From positions 1-64,000 of the forward strand of contig NZ_JAYFNG010000003.1 in the NCBI RefSeq assembly GCF_034933565.1: DNA of 64,000 nucleotides, written 5' to 3'. Within the stretch, counting starts at the first letter, position 1. The number at the start of each line of letters is the position of its first letter. This stretch comes from Raineyella sp034933565 (lineage in GTDB: Bacteria > Actinomycetota > Actinomycetes > Propionibacteriales > Propionibacteriaceae). This document shows, one piece after another, positions 16,465 to 26,646 of the stretch. Position numbers and translations under genes: made by a program. The notes below the pieces were generated by a model. The model made no database searches and was not told the origin of the DNA. It saw only the letters and a program-made list of their open reading frames with translations.

Positions 16465-17610
16465 TCAGCCGCCGTACGGGTAGCCCCGTCCCTGCGGGCC
16501 GCCCTCGCCGCCCGGACCATCCTGGCCGCCCGGGTACGGACCGCCCGGGTAGGGACCACCGGGGTGCGGACCACCCGGGTAGGGACCACCGGGGTAGGGA
16601 CCACCCGGCTGCCCGGGGCCCGCGTAGCCGGGGCCCCACTCCTGCGGGCTCGCAGGAACGGCCTCGAGACCCAGCCGGCGGCGCTGGTCGATGTAGAGCA
16701 CCGTCGTGAAGAGCACCAGGAACGGCCCGCTCAGCAGGGCGATCACTTCGCTGCCCACGGTGCTGATCAGGAAGAACGGTGCCAGGGAGGCGAGCTGGGC
16801 CAGCATGGCGCTCACGCTGTCGACCTCCTGCAGGCTCTGCATCCGCGGCAGCAGCATTCCCTGGCTGATGCCCGAGATGGCGCCGGCGGCGATGCCGACG
16901 AGGATGTTCGCCACCAGGAGGTAGCCGAAGATCCGCCAGAACGAGCCACGGCTGATGCGCCAGGAGCGACCCAGCGCGGCGATCGGGCCGTCGCCGTCGA
17001 TCGCCAGCGTCTGCAGGACGAAGGCCCAGCGGATCTGCAGGAAGATGGCCACGACGATCAGAGCGATCGTCAGCACGACGACCAGGGCGCCCAGCCCCGA
17101 ACTGCCGGTGTCGACGATCGCCGTCGCCAGTCCGAAGAACACCGCGGCGATGACGAGGATCGCCACCGTCAGCAGCAGCACCAGCAGCACCGCCCGGCCG
17201 GCCAGGCCACGCGTACGCCGCCACAGATCACCGACCGTGGAGGTGCGGCCGTCCTCGATGTCCCGGCCGGCGAGCGCGATCATGCCCTGGCACTTGACCT
17301 TCACCAGCGCGCTGATGACGGAGATCGCGAGCAGCAGCACGATGCCGCCGACGAGCAACCCGATCGTGGTGGAGTCGAACGACGGCACACCGTCCGGCAT
17401 GGAGCCGGCCAGCACACGGATGACCGCGCCCACGATGAAGGCGATCGCGATGGCGGCGGTCACCAGCGAGACCAGGGTCGGGATCAGGGCGATGACGATC
17501 AGTTGGCCGAAGCGCCGCCCGTAGAACCGGAAGGCGGCGGTCAGCACGTCCCCCAGCGAGAGGGGGTGGGGAGGCAGACCCGAAGACGCAGGGAAGGCAG
17601 GGGTGGACAT
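16465..17610 (-). CDS. multipass membrane protein with proline/glycine-rich tail
   Basis: Integral membrane protein of 381 residues with about six hydrophobic segments between residues 35 and 310. The layout HPLSLGDVLTAAFRFYGRRFGQL followed by alternating helices resembles the glycerophosphoryl diester phosphodiesterase membrane-domain family common in actinobacteria, but no enzymatic domain is present. The last about 55 residues are repeated PGGPYPGG units encoded by 15-bp-type repeats and should be cytoplasmic and disordered. Its role may be scaffold or regulatory; unknown. Confidence 0.75.
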   Translation of the reverse strand: MSTPAFPASSGLPPHPLSLGDVLTAAFRFYGRRFGQLIVIALIPTLVSLVTAAIAIAFIVGAVIRVLAGSMPDGVPSFDSTTIGLLVGGIVLLLAISVISALVKVKCQGMIALAGRDIEDGRTSTVGDLWRRTRGLAGRAVLLVLLLTVAILVIAAVFFGLATAIVDTGSSGLGALVVVLTIALIVVAIFLQIRWAFVLQTLAIDGDGPIAALGRSWRISRGSFWRIFGYLLVANILVGIAAGAISGISQGMLLPRMQSLQEVDSVSAMLAQLASLAPFFLISTVGSEVIALLSGPFLVLFTTVLYIDQRRRLGLEAVPASPQEWGPGYAGPGQPGGPYPGGPYPGGPHPGGPYPGGPYPGGQDGPGGEGGPQGRGYPYGG

Positions 17611-17779
17611 GCCCCTGAGCGTACGACGTCCGGGGCCGCCGTCGGGGGGAACCCCACCCGCAGCGGACAGCGGACGGATCCGGCCGCCACGGGCCCCGTA
17701 CGCTTCCGTTCGTCTGCCGGGTGGGCCACTCTGGAAGGGATCGTCCCCACAGGGGGAACGCCCCGGAGGAGGGACCAGC

Positions 17780-18229
17780 GTGGCGAAGTCGGATGCTTCG
17801 AAGAAGCAGGCGGAGGAGGGCGGGAAGGTCGCCGGGGACGGCGGCGGGCGTCCGGTGCGGTGGATCCTCGAGCCGGAGGAGCACGACTACCCGGCCGCCG
17901 AGTCGTACCTGTCCCTACTGACCGATCCGGATGTGGCGCGGCTGACCGTCGCCGCGATGCGGGAGGCGCAACCGGCCCACTTCAAGGCCAAGGACATCCT
18001 GCGGGCGGCCCGGCTGGAGCTGCTGTCCGACGTCAACCCGCACGTGGCGTCCGACCTGCGCAAGATCGCCGAGGGCAAGCCGCTCTCCCCGGTGCTGATG
18101 GTGCGCGGCGACCTGCCCGCCGGGCGCCCGGCCCAGATCGCCGACGGCTACCACCGGGTGTGCGCCAGCTACTGGACGGACGAGAACACCGACATCCCGG
18201 TCCGCATCGTCGATCCCGCCCGACCATGA
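17780..18229 (+). CDS. ParB/sulfiredoxin-like fold protein, conserved hypothetical
   Basis: Protein of 149 residues. It starts at GTG 17780 with GGAGGAGGGA just upstream. The first about 25 residues are charged (KSDASKKQAEEGGK). The core ends with PVLMVRGDLPAGRPAQIADGYHRVCASY, which resembles the ParB/Srx superfamily pattern (preferred value, then DGxHRxxA). No HTH is present, so it is not a partition ParB. Its stop overlaps the antiporter start by 4 bp (ATGA), suggesting a shared role, perhaps sensing or regulating the transporter. That link is inference. Confidence 0.6.
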   Translation: MAKSDASKKQAEEGGKVAGDGGGRPVRWILEPEEHDYPAAESYLSLLTDPDVARLTVAAMREAQPAHFKAKDILRAARLELLSDVNPHVASDLRKIAEGKPLSPVLMVRGDLPAGRPAQIADGYHRVCASYWTDENTDIPVRIVDPARP

Positions 18230-19569
18230 GTTTCGGCGTCCTGGCCCTGCTGTGCCTGGTGGCGCTGGCCGGGCCGGTGTTGTCCCTCACCCGGGCCTCG
18301 CACCTGCCGGTCGTCGTCGGCGAGCTCGGTGTCGGGCTGCTGCTCGGTGCCACCGGCCTGCGGGTGCTGCACCCCGCCGACCACACCTTCTCCTTCCTCG
18401 CCGAGATCGGCTTCGGCCTGGTGATGTTCGTGGCCGGCTCGCACGTGCCGGTCCGGGACCCGGCGCTGCGCACCGGCCTGCGGGTCGGCGTGCTGCGAGC
18501 CCTGCTGATCGGGGCGCTCGCCGCTCTCCTGGGCACCGGGCTGGCGATGGCGTTCGGCACCGGCCACGCTGCCCTGTACGGCGTCCTGTTGGCGTCGTCG
18601 TCGGCCTCGATGGTGATGCCCGCGCTCAACGGGGTGCCGCTCGATGGCCGTGCCATGGTGCAGATGCTGCCGCAGGTGGCGCTCGCCGATGCGGCCTGCA
18701 TCGTGCTCCTGCCACTGGTCATCGATCCCACCCATGTGATGCGGGCGGGGATCGGGGCGCTGGCCGTGCTCGCCGCGGCCGCGGTGATCCTCATCTTCCT
18801 CCGCTGGCTGGAACGGTCCGGGCGCCGCAAGGCGATCCATGACCTCTCCCAGGAGCACAGCCTGGCGATCGAGCTGCGGATGGCGCTCACCCTGCTCTTC
18901 GCCCTGGCCGCGCTCGCTGCCAGCATGCATGTCTCGATCATGCTGGCCGGCTTCGCCCTGGGCCTGGCGTACGCGGCGATCGGCCAACCGCGGCGGCTGT
19001 CGCACCAGGTCTTCGCCATCACCGAGGGGCTGTTCTCGCCGATCTTCTTCGTCTGGCTGGGCGCCTCGCTGGACCTGCGCCAGCTCGGCTCCCACCCGGC
19101 GGCCATCGGGCTGGGACTGGCCCTCGGGGTGGGGGCGTTGGTCGTCCACGGCGCGATGGCACTGACCGGCCAGCCACTGCCCGTGGCCGTGATGACCGCT
19201 GCCCAGATGGGCGTGCCGGTCGCCGCCGCCACCCTCGGCACGAACCTCGGGGTGCTCGCGCCGGGGGAGGACTCGGCGCTGCTGCTCGGCGCCATGGTCA
19301 CCGTGGTCGCCGTCGCGGTGCTGGCCGGGCCGGTGGGGCGCATCGCCACGGCAGGCTCGCCCGACACCGGCTCCACCGGGCAGGGCTCCAACGGGAAAAG
19401 GAGCAACGGCAAGGGTGCCAAGGGAAAAGGGGCCGACGGGCAGGGTGCCAACGGGAACGGGCCCAGTGGGAAGGGCTCCAACGACAAGGGCTCCAACGGC
19501 AAGGGCGCCGACAGGAAGGGCCCGCAGGATCAGGGCTTCGACGGGAACGGGGCGTCTGCGACGACGTAG
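18226..19569 (+). CDS. cation:proton antiporter, CPA2/KefB type, with repetitive tail
   Basis: Membrane antiporter of 447 residues with about 11-12 helices covering residues 1-385, starting MSFGVLALLCLVALAGPVLS and including VVVGELGVGLLLGATGL and GFGLVMFVAGSHV, as in Na+(K+)/H+ exchangers. It lacks the cytosolic TrkA-N domain of Kef. After about residue 395 the protein ends in a tail of roughly 55 residues made of GSNGKG, GADGQG and similar hexapeptides encoded by 18-bp repeats. The tail is hydrophilic and positively charged. The gene is translationally coupled to the ParB/Srx-like gene. Confidence 0.88.
   Translation: MSFGVLALLCLVALAGPVLSLTRASHLPVVVGELGVGLLLGATGLRVLHPADHTFSFLAEIGFGLVMFVAGSHVPVRDPALRTGLRVGVLRALLIGALAALLGTGLAMAFGTGHAALYGVLLASSSASMVMPALNGVPLDGRAMVQMLPQVALADAACIVLLPLVIDPTHVMRAGIGALAVLAAAAVILIFLRWLERSGRRKAIHDLSQEHSLAIELRMALTLLFALAALAASMHVSIMLAGFALGLAYAAIGQPRRLSHQVFAITEGLFSPIFFVWLGASLDLRQLGSHPAAIGLGLALGVGALVVHGAMALTGQPLPVAVMTAAQMGVPVAAATLGTNLGVLAPGEDSALLLGAMVTVVAVAVLAGPVGRIATAGSPDTGSTGQGSNGKRSNGKGAKGKGADGQGANGNGPSGKGSNDKGSNGKGADRKGPQDQGFDGNGASATT
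19374..19550 (+). repeat. 18-bp coding minisatellite in the antiporter tail
   Basis: About ten imperfect units of the type GGCTCCAACGGGAAGGGC encode G-S/A-N/D/K-G-K/Q/N-G. Homopolymer-rich variants (GGGAAAAGG) interrupt the array. Confidence 0.8.
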
Positions 19570-19591
19570 CGCCGCGACACGTTCGGGGCCG

Positions 19592-19936
19592 TCAGTCGCC
19601 CGGTGTCGTCCCCGACGGGGTGCCCGGCACCAGCTTCAGGCCGACCACGGCCGCGACGATGCCGCCGAGGAAGACCAGCCGGGCGGGGGAGACCGCCTCG
19701 GCGCCGGTCACCATGGCCCAACCGACGGTCAGTGCGGCTCCGACCCCGACCCAGACGGCGTACGCGGTGCCGATCGGGATGTGGCGGGTCGCCCGGGCGA
19801 GACCGAGCATGCTGGCGGTCAGGGCCACCAGGAAGACGAGGGTCGGGAGCGGGCGGGAAAGACCGTCGGAGCGGCCGAGGGCGGTCGCCCAGACGGCCTC
19901 GAACGCGGCACTTGCCAGCAGGATGATCCACGGCAC
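19592..19936 (-). CDS. SMR-family exporter subunit (SugE/Gdx type), second of pair
   Basis: Four-helix small multidrug-resistance protein of 114 residues. Glu13 in FEAVWA is the central carboxylate, with Trp16, as in the guanidinium-exporter (Gdx/SugE) branch rather than EmrE, where the residue is 14. IPIGTAYAVWVGVGA is the SMR motif in helix 3. The start is GTG 19936, one base after the stop of the upstream paralogue, so the two are probably co-translated and form a heterodimer. The C-terminus has a short PGTPSGTTPGD tail. Confidence 0.88.
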   Translation of the reverse strand: MPWIILLASAAFEAVWATALGRSDGLSRPLPTLVFLVALTASMLGLARATRHIPIGTAYAVWVGVGAALTVGWAMVTGAEAVSPARLVFLGGIVAAVVGLKLVPGTPSGTTPGD

Positions 19937-19937
19937 G

Positions 19938-20252
19938 TCAGCTGACCGCCTTCAGACCGACGATCGAGCCGATCAGCACGACCAGCAGCAGGCTGCGGGT
20001 GACGGTGGGGCGTTCGGTCCCCCGGACCATCCCGAGCAGCACGGTCAGCGTGGCACCGATCCCGACCCACACCGCGTAGGCGGTCCCCGTCGGGATGTTG
20101 GTCATGGCGCGGGCGAGACCGGCCATGCTGAGGACGAGGGCGACGACGAAGGTGACGGTGGGCAGCGGGCGCCGCAGTCCGCGCGAGGCGCCCAGGGCTG
20201 TCGCCCAGACCGCCTCCAGCATGCCGGCGCCGACGAGGATGAACCATGACAT
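19938..20252 (-). CDS. SMR-family exporter subunit (SugE/Gdx type), first of pair
   Basis: Four-helix SMR protein of 104 residues starting MSWFILVGAGMLEAVWATAL, with Glu13 and Trp16 and the helix 3 motif IPTGTAYAVWVGIGA. It is directly followed by its paralogue. Paired SMR subunits often act as obligate heterodimers with opposite membrane insertion. Substrate could be guanidinium or a lipophilic cation. The leader (20253-20400) was searched for guanidine riboswitch landmarks and none was convincing. The HspR sites start about 150 bp upstream on the other side. Confidence 0.88.
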   Translation of the reverse strand: MSWFILVGAGMLEAVWATALGASRGLRRPLPTVTFVVALVLSMAGLARAMTNIPTGTAYAVWVGIGATLTVLLGMVRGTERPTVTRSLLLVVLIGSIVGLKAVS

Positions 20253-20403
20253 GGGTGACCTGTCCGAGTCAGTCTTGTCAGCTGCGGGTACTGCTCCCTC
20301 GTCCGCGGCCCGGGTCGGGGGCCCTGTCGGAGCATAGCAAGGGCCCTCGGCCCGCAGCTTCAGGGAAATCCCCCATGGTGGGAATAACTCCGACCGATGC
20401 ATA

Positions 20404-20507
20404 GTTGAGCGGATGTGACTCAAGCTCCGACTTGAGCGGACTCGACTCAATCATCACCCGATGGAGTCGAGTAGGCTCAGGCAAGGGTTGAGCCGAGTAG
20501 ACTCAAC
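20404..20507 (+). promoter_or_regulatory. cluster of HspR-associated inverted repeats (HAIR)
   Basis: Consensus HAIR is CTTGAGT-N7-ACTCAAG. Sites: 20404-20424 GTTGAGC-N7-ACTCAAG; 20431-20451 CTTGAGC-N7-ACTCAAT; 20461-20481 a degenerate ATGGAGT-N7-GCTCAGG; 20487-20507 GTTGAGC-N7-ACTCAAC. The last two share the spacer CGAGTAG. Starts are 27, 30 and 26 bp apart, so successive sites lie on nearly related helix faces. The cluster lies 120-220 bp before dnaK and should be bound by the HspR encoded at the end of the operon. Confidence 0.85.
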
Positions 20508-20626
20508 CCAGCAGCAGTTCCCTGGTCCGCGTGGACCGGCGCCACCGGCACCGGGCACCGGCACCACTCGGGCTACACCACGCAGGTCACACACCATCAG
20601 GTCAAAACACCATGGAGGTACATCAC

Positions 20627-22485
<1,859 letters not shown>

Positions 22486-22489
<4 letters not shown>

Positions 22490-23205
22490 CCGATCCCGAG
22501 AACGTGAACGGCGAGGAGGAGCGGCCGGAGGGCCTGCACATCTCCGACAAGCGCCGTTTCGATCCCGAGACGTACGAACGCCGGGTCCCGGGGACGCCGA
22601 CGGCCGATCAGGCCGCGGCGGGCCCCGGGCCGTCCGGTGACACCGGTGCGGAGCCGGCCGACCGGGCGGAGCCGACCGGGCAGGTCGAGGACGCCGACGA
22701 GACCGAGGAGGGCGAGGTGCCCGGAGAGTTCGTCGTGCCCGACGACGTCAGCGAGCTGGTGGAGGATGCCCGGGTGGTGGAGCTGGAGAGCCAGGTGCGG
22801 GAGCGCACCGAGGACCTGCAGCGGCTGCAGGCCGAGTACGTCAACTACAAGCGTCGTGTCGACCGGGACCGCGATGTGGCCCGCCAGACCGGGATCGAGT
22901 CGGTGATGAACGACCTGCTGGCCGTCCTCGACGACCTGCGGTCGGCTCGCTCCCACGAGGACCTGACCGGCGGTTTCAAGGCCGTCGCCGAGGAGATCGA
23001 GAAGGTCGCGGCGAAGCACGGTCTCGAGGCGTACGGCGTCGAGGGCGAGGCCTTCGACCCGCAGATCCACGAGGCGCTGATGCATCAGCCCGCCCCCGAG
23101 GGCACCGAGGTCGACGGTCCGACCGTCGTCGCAGTGCTGCAGCCCGGCTACCGCATCGGCGAGCGCATCCTGCGTCCCGCCCGGGTGGCCGTCACCGGGG
23201 CCTGA
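22486..23205 (+). CDS. grpE: nucleotide exchange factor GrpE
   Basis: GrpE of 239 residues, which promotes ADP release from DnaK. A disordered acidic N-terminus of about 85 residues is followed by the dimerising coiled coil (VELESQVRERTEDLQRLQAE, then YVNYKRRVDRDR) and the C-terminal beta domain with EAFDPQIHEALMHQP and VLQPGYRIGERILRPARV, the family signature. The start is a GTG at 22486 within the dnaK stop (GTGA overlap). A long gap with a hairpin separates it from dnaJ. Confidence 0.97.
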
Positions 23206-23230
23206 GACCGGCCCCACGAGGGAGGACGAC

Positions 23231-23274
23231 GATCGGCGGTCCGGGTCCGGAGTGTTCAGCCCGGACCGCCGATC
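23231..23274 (+). terminator. perfect 15-bp hairpin between grpE and dnaJ
   Basis: GATCGGCGGTCCGGG (23231-23245) pairs perfectly with 23260-23274 around a 14-nt loop. No U-tract follows (CGCCCCCC). It sits 26 bp after the grpE stop inside the heat-shock operon. It may attenuate transcription into dnaJ or stabilise the upstream mRNA. Confidence 0.65.
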
Positions 23275-23351
23275 CGCCCCCCGGGACCATCACCCCGGAA
23301 GGCTTCCTGAACACACCCCATGAACACACACTCCAGGAACACCTGATCCTG

Positions 23352-23440
23352 CGAGCATGCGAGCAGCAGTGAGGACGAGCATGCGAGCAGACGAGTACGC
23401 GAGCAGCAGACGAGTACGCGCGCAGTACGCGAGCACGGTG
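23352..23440. repeat. GAGCA/GTACGCG tandem words before dnaJ
   Basis: Imperfect repeats of GCATGCGAGCAG and GACGAGTACGCGAGCAGCA fill the space between the hairpin and the dnaJ start. They are preceded by a TGAACACACCCC-type repeat (23308-23336). No family is recognised. Confidence 0.7.
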
Positions 23441-23472
23441 AACCCAGCAACCACGGATGAGAGGCCGCGCCG

Positions 23473-24627
23473 GTGAGCACGAAGGACTGGCTCGAGAAGG
23501 ACTACTACAAGGTCCTGGGCGTCTCGAAGGACGCCACCCAGGACGACATCAAGAAGGCCTTCCGCAAGCTGGCGCGCGAGAACCACCCCGACGCCAACCC
23601 GGGCAACGCCGACAAGGCGGAGCGGTTCAAGGCCGTCTCGGAGGCCAACGACGTCCTGTCGGACCCCAAGAAGCGCAAGGAGTACGACCAGCAGCGCAGC
23701 CTGTTCGGGGGCGGCTTCCGGTTCAACCGCGGCCAGGGGCAGGCCACGCCGAACGTCGACGACCTGTTCCGCAACGCCACCTCCGGCGCCGGTGACTTCT
23801 CCGACCTGCTCGGTGGCCTGTTCGGTGGGGGCGGTGGCGGCGTCCGCCGGACGACCAGCCGCAGCCCGCGCCGGGGGGCCGATGTCGAGGGCGACGTGAC
23901 GATCGACTTCGACCAGGCCGTCGAGGGCACCACGGTGTCCATGCAGATGGTCTCCGACGCGCCCTGTGCGGCTTGTTCGGGCACCGGCGCGAGGTCCGGC
24001 ACCGTGCCGCGGGTCTGCCCGACCTGTCAGGGCTCGGGGATGCGTACGGCCACCTCGGGTGGCGTCTTCCAGGTCACCGAGCCCTGCCAGGACTGCCACG
24101 GCCGTGGGCTGATCGTCGACGACCCGTGCCCGGTCTGCGGCGGTTCCGGGCGTGGTCGTTCGACCCACACCATGCAGGTCCGCATCCCGGCCGGGGTCGA
24201 GGACGGCCAGCGGATCCGGCTGAAGGGCAAGGGCTCCCAGGGTGAGCACGGCGGCGGCCCCGGTGACCTCTACGTCGACGTCCACGTCACCCCGCACAAG
24301 CTCTTCGGCCGCAGCGGCACCAACCTCACCATCACCGTTCCGGTGACCTTCAGCGAGGCCGCGCTGGGTGCCGAGATCGAGGTGCCGACCCTGCACGGGC
24401 AGAACGTCCGGCTGCGGATCCCCGCCGGGACGCCGAACGGGCGTACGTTGCGGGTCCGCGGGCGCGGTGTCGTCCGCAAGGACGGCTCCAAGGGTGATCT
24501 GCTGGTCACCATCGAGGTGACCGTCCCGGCCCAGCTGACCGACCGGGCCCGTAACGCCCTGCTGATCTACGCCGACGAGGCGGGCGAGACCAACCCGCGC
24601 GCCGCGCTGTTCGCCCGGGGGCACTGA
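23473..24627 (+). CDS. dnaJ: co-chaperone DnaJ (Hsp40)
   Basis: Type I DnaJ of 384 residues, stimulating DnaK ATPase. The J domain begins DYYKVLGVSKDATQDDIKKA and contains the HPD motif in ENHPDAN. A G/F-rich region follows (about 75-120). The zinc-binding region holds four CxxCxGxG-type repeats: CAACSGTG, CPTCQGSG, CQDCHGRG and CPVCGGSG. The start is GTG 23473. The stop overlaps the hspR ATG by one base. Confidence 0.98.
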   Translation: MSTKDWLEKDYYKVLGVSKDATQDDIKKAFRKLARENHPDANPGNADKAERFKAVSEANDVLSDPKKRKEYDQQRSLFGGGFRFNRGQGQATPNVDDLFRNATSGAGDFSDLLGGLFGGGGGGVRRTTSRSPRRGADVEGDVTIDFDQAVEGTTVSMQMVSDAPCAACSGTGARSGTVPRVCPTCQGSGMRTATSGGVFQVTEPCQDCHGRGLIVDDPCPVCGGSGRGRSTHTMQVRIPAGVEDGQRIRLKGKGSQGEHGGGPGDLYVDVHVTPHKLFGRSGTNLTITVPVTFSEAALGAEIEVPTLHGQNVRLRIPAGTPNGRTLRVRGRGVVRKDGSKGDLLVTIEVTVPAQLTDRARNALLIYADEAGETNPRAALFARGH

Positions 24628-25061
24628 TGGCCGCCGAGTCGAGCCGGCTCCCGGAACGGATCGACCGGGATGCGCCGGTCTTCGCGATCTCGGTGGCGGC
24701 CCGACTCGCCGGCATGCATCCGCAGACGCTGCGGACGTACGACCGGCTGGGACTGGTGTCCCCGCGGCGTACGTCCGGGCGTGGCCGGCGCTACTCGCCG
24801 CGCGACGTCGACCGGCTGCGGATGGTCCAGCACCTCAGTCAGGTCGAGGGGATCAACCTCGAGGGCATCCACCGGATCCTGCAGATGCAGGACCTGGTCG
24901 AGGATCTGCAGGCCCAGGTGCGCGATCTCGAGGAGCGGCTCCGGCAGGCGCTGGTGGCGCCGGCGGGGTCGCGGTTCTTCACCGCCGACCCGTCCGGTGG
25001 CGTCCGGATGGGCTCCTCGGTCGGTCGGCCCCATCCGCCGCGGGCGCTCACCGGTCGCTGA
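24627..25061 (+). CDS. hspR: heat-shock repressor HspR (MerR family)
   Basis: MerR-type autorepressor of 144 residues that binds HAIR sites, with DnaK as co-repressor in Streptomyces and mycobacteria. The wHTH at about 17-85 shows FAISVAARLAGMHPQTLRTY and DRLGLVSPRRTSGRGRRYSPRDV. A coiled-coil dimer region follows (IHRILQMQDLVEDLQAQVRD). Its ATG overlaps the dnaJ stop (TGATG). Operon position dnaK-grpE-dnaJ-hspR is the classic actinobacterial order. Confidence 0.97.
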   Translation: MAAESSRLPERIDRDAPVFAISVAARLAGMHPQTLRTYDRLGLVSPRRTSGRGRRYSPRDVDRLRMVQHLSQVEGINLEGIHRILQMQDLVEDLQAQVRDLEERLRQALVAPAGSRFFTADPSGGVRMGSSVGRPHPPRALTGR

Positions 25062-25111
25062 CCGGAGGTTACGACGGCCTCGCCGGTCGCCGACCGGGCG
25101 ACGCGAGGGCC

Positions 25112-26404
25112 TCACCGGTCGTGTCGCGAAGGCACAGCGCGGCGGTGCCGGGGCTGTGACCGGGGGACGCCGAGGTCGGCCAGGACCGCCTCGGCAGCGC
25201 GCTGTCCGGACACCATCGCCCCATGGATCGAGCCGGTCTTGCGATGGTCACCGGCGACGTACACGTCGTCCCAGATCCGCACCTGCTGCCGGTCGGACAG
25301 CGGCGGGCGGTGCGTCGGCAGCGCGTTCGGCAGCTCGAAGTGCGCCACCACCTCCCAGTCGTCGGTCGGCACGCCGTAGATCGCGGCCAGATGGCGACGG
25401 ACGACCCGGGCATCGGCCCGGCCGTCGAAGCGGTCGAGGAGTGTCTTGGCGGCCACCAGGTGGGTGCCCGGCGGAGCGTACGTGGGGGCGAAGCTGGTCA
25501 CTTCGACCGCGGTCCACACCGGCCCGATCGGGCCCCGCCCGTCGAGCGCGAAGACCGGCAGTGCGAAGGGCGCCTCGGGGGCGCGGAACCACCAGGTGGC
25601 GACGCCCTGCATCCGCGGGCGTCGCACCGGCAGCAGCTGGTTCACCGCCTCGGGGCTGACCGCGACGACGGCCTTCCGGGCCCGCAGCGTGTCACTCCAT
25701 GTCCTGACCTCCACGCCCGGGCCGGTCTCCAGCACGGCGGAGGCGTGCACCTCCAGACGCACCGGTCGCCGCAACTGGGCAGCGAGCAACTCCGGCAGTG
25801 CCTGCATGCCGTTCGCCGGCAGCCCGGGGGTCCCGGCGAGGATGCTGTGCAGCACCCATTTCGCGTACGCCGCCGACGTCGTCCCGCTGCTGTCGGCGAG
25901 CAATGCGTAGAGCACCGGGAGCAGCAGCTCCTCGCGCAGGGCGCCGCGCACCCGGTACTCGTCCAGGGACGCCTCCAGTGTGGTGTCGTCGTCGGAGTCG
26001 AGCACCCGCCCGCCGACCAGGCCGCTGGCCGACCAGCGGGCCAGCGCGGTGAGGTCGGTGGCGGAGATCATCCGGCTGCGGACCATCGAGGGCAGCAGCC
26101 GGGGGGCGCGCCGCGGATCACCGAGGAGCTGCGGGCCGTCGGTGCGACGCACCAGCAGCGCGGCCTGCGGATAGCGCATGTCGAGCAGATCGAGGTCGAC
26201 CCAGCGGTGCACGGCCGGCATCTGCGGGTTCAGCGTCATCAGGCCCCAGTCGCAGGTGAACCCGTCGATCCGCGAGGAGCGGATCCGCCCGCCGACCGTC
26301 TGGCCGGCATCGACGGTGAGGACGTCCATCCCGGCGTCCTCCAGGACCCGGGCGCACCGCAGCCCCGCGACGCCGGCACCGATGACGATGACATCGGCAT
26401 CCAT
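25112..26404 (-). CDS. FAD-dependent amine-oxidase-like protein
   Basis: Flavoprotein of 430 residues. The N-terminal dinucleotide fold reads ADVIVIGAGVAGLRCARVLEDAG (4-26), followed by GQTVGGRIRSSRIDGFTCDWG as in protoporphyrinogen/amine oxidase and phytoene-desaturase-like proteins. The C-terminal FAD motif is VYVAGDHRKTGSIHGAMVSGQRAAEAVL. A Cys or substrate specificity marker is not visible. The start at 26404 (MDADVIVIG) is preferred to an upstream Met in frame because the Rossmann fold begins there. It converges with hspR. Confidence 0.88.
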   Translation of the reverse strand: MDADVIVIGAGVAGLRCARVLEDAGMDVLTVDAGQTVGGRIRSSRIDGFTCDWGLMTLNPQMPAVHRWVDLDLLDMRYPQAALLVRRTDGPQLLGDPRRAPRLLPSMVRSRMISATDLTALARWSASGLVGGRVLDSDDDTTLEASLDEYRVRGALREELLLPVLYALLADSSGTTSAAYAKWVLHSILAGTPGLPANGMQALPELLAAQLRRPVRLEVHASAVLETGPGVEVRTWSDTLRARKAVVAVSPEAVNQLLPVRRPRMQGVATWWFRAPEAPFALPVFALDGRGPIGPVWTAVEVTSFAPTYAPPGTHLVAAKTLLDRFDGRADARVVRRHLAAIYGVPTDDWEVVAHFELPNALPTHRPPLSDRQQVRIWDDVYVAGDHRKTGSIHGAMVSGQRAAEAVLADLGVPRSQPRHRRAVPSRHDR

Positions 26405-26519
26405 CCCGCTCACCTCCCGGATCGGACCTCCAGGGCCCGGCAACGGGCGCCCGGTACCCCGTCAGGGGTGCTGGACAATTGTGCAGCACCGCCGCCGTCC
26501 TGTCGGGTCAACCGGCTCC

Positions 26520-26645
26520 AGCTTCTCGGTACGAGGCCCGAGCTTTTCGGGTCACCTGGGCTCGAGGTTTCTCGGGTACGACGCCCGAGGCTCTCGGATC
26601 GACGAGGCCGAGACTCTCGGATCGACGAGGTCGCGAGTTCCTCGG
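26520..26645. repeat. GAG-CTCGG(G/A)T imperfect tandem repeats
   Basis: Repeated words of the type GAGCTTTTCGGGTCACCTGG and GAGACTCTCGGATCGACGAGG alternate over about 125 bp; the second type is nearly perfect twice (26580-26630). They fill the space upstream of the flavoprotein and end at the VOC stop codon. Confidence 0.7.
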
Positions 26646-26646
26646 G

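Noticed and set aside
20253..20400. Guanidine riboswitch upstream of the SMR pair
   Set aside because: The known ykkC and mini-ykkC landmarks could not be found by eye; only GC-rich hairpins were seen.
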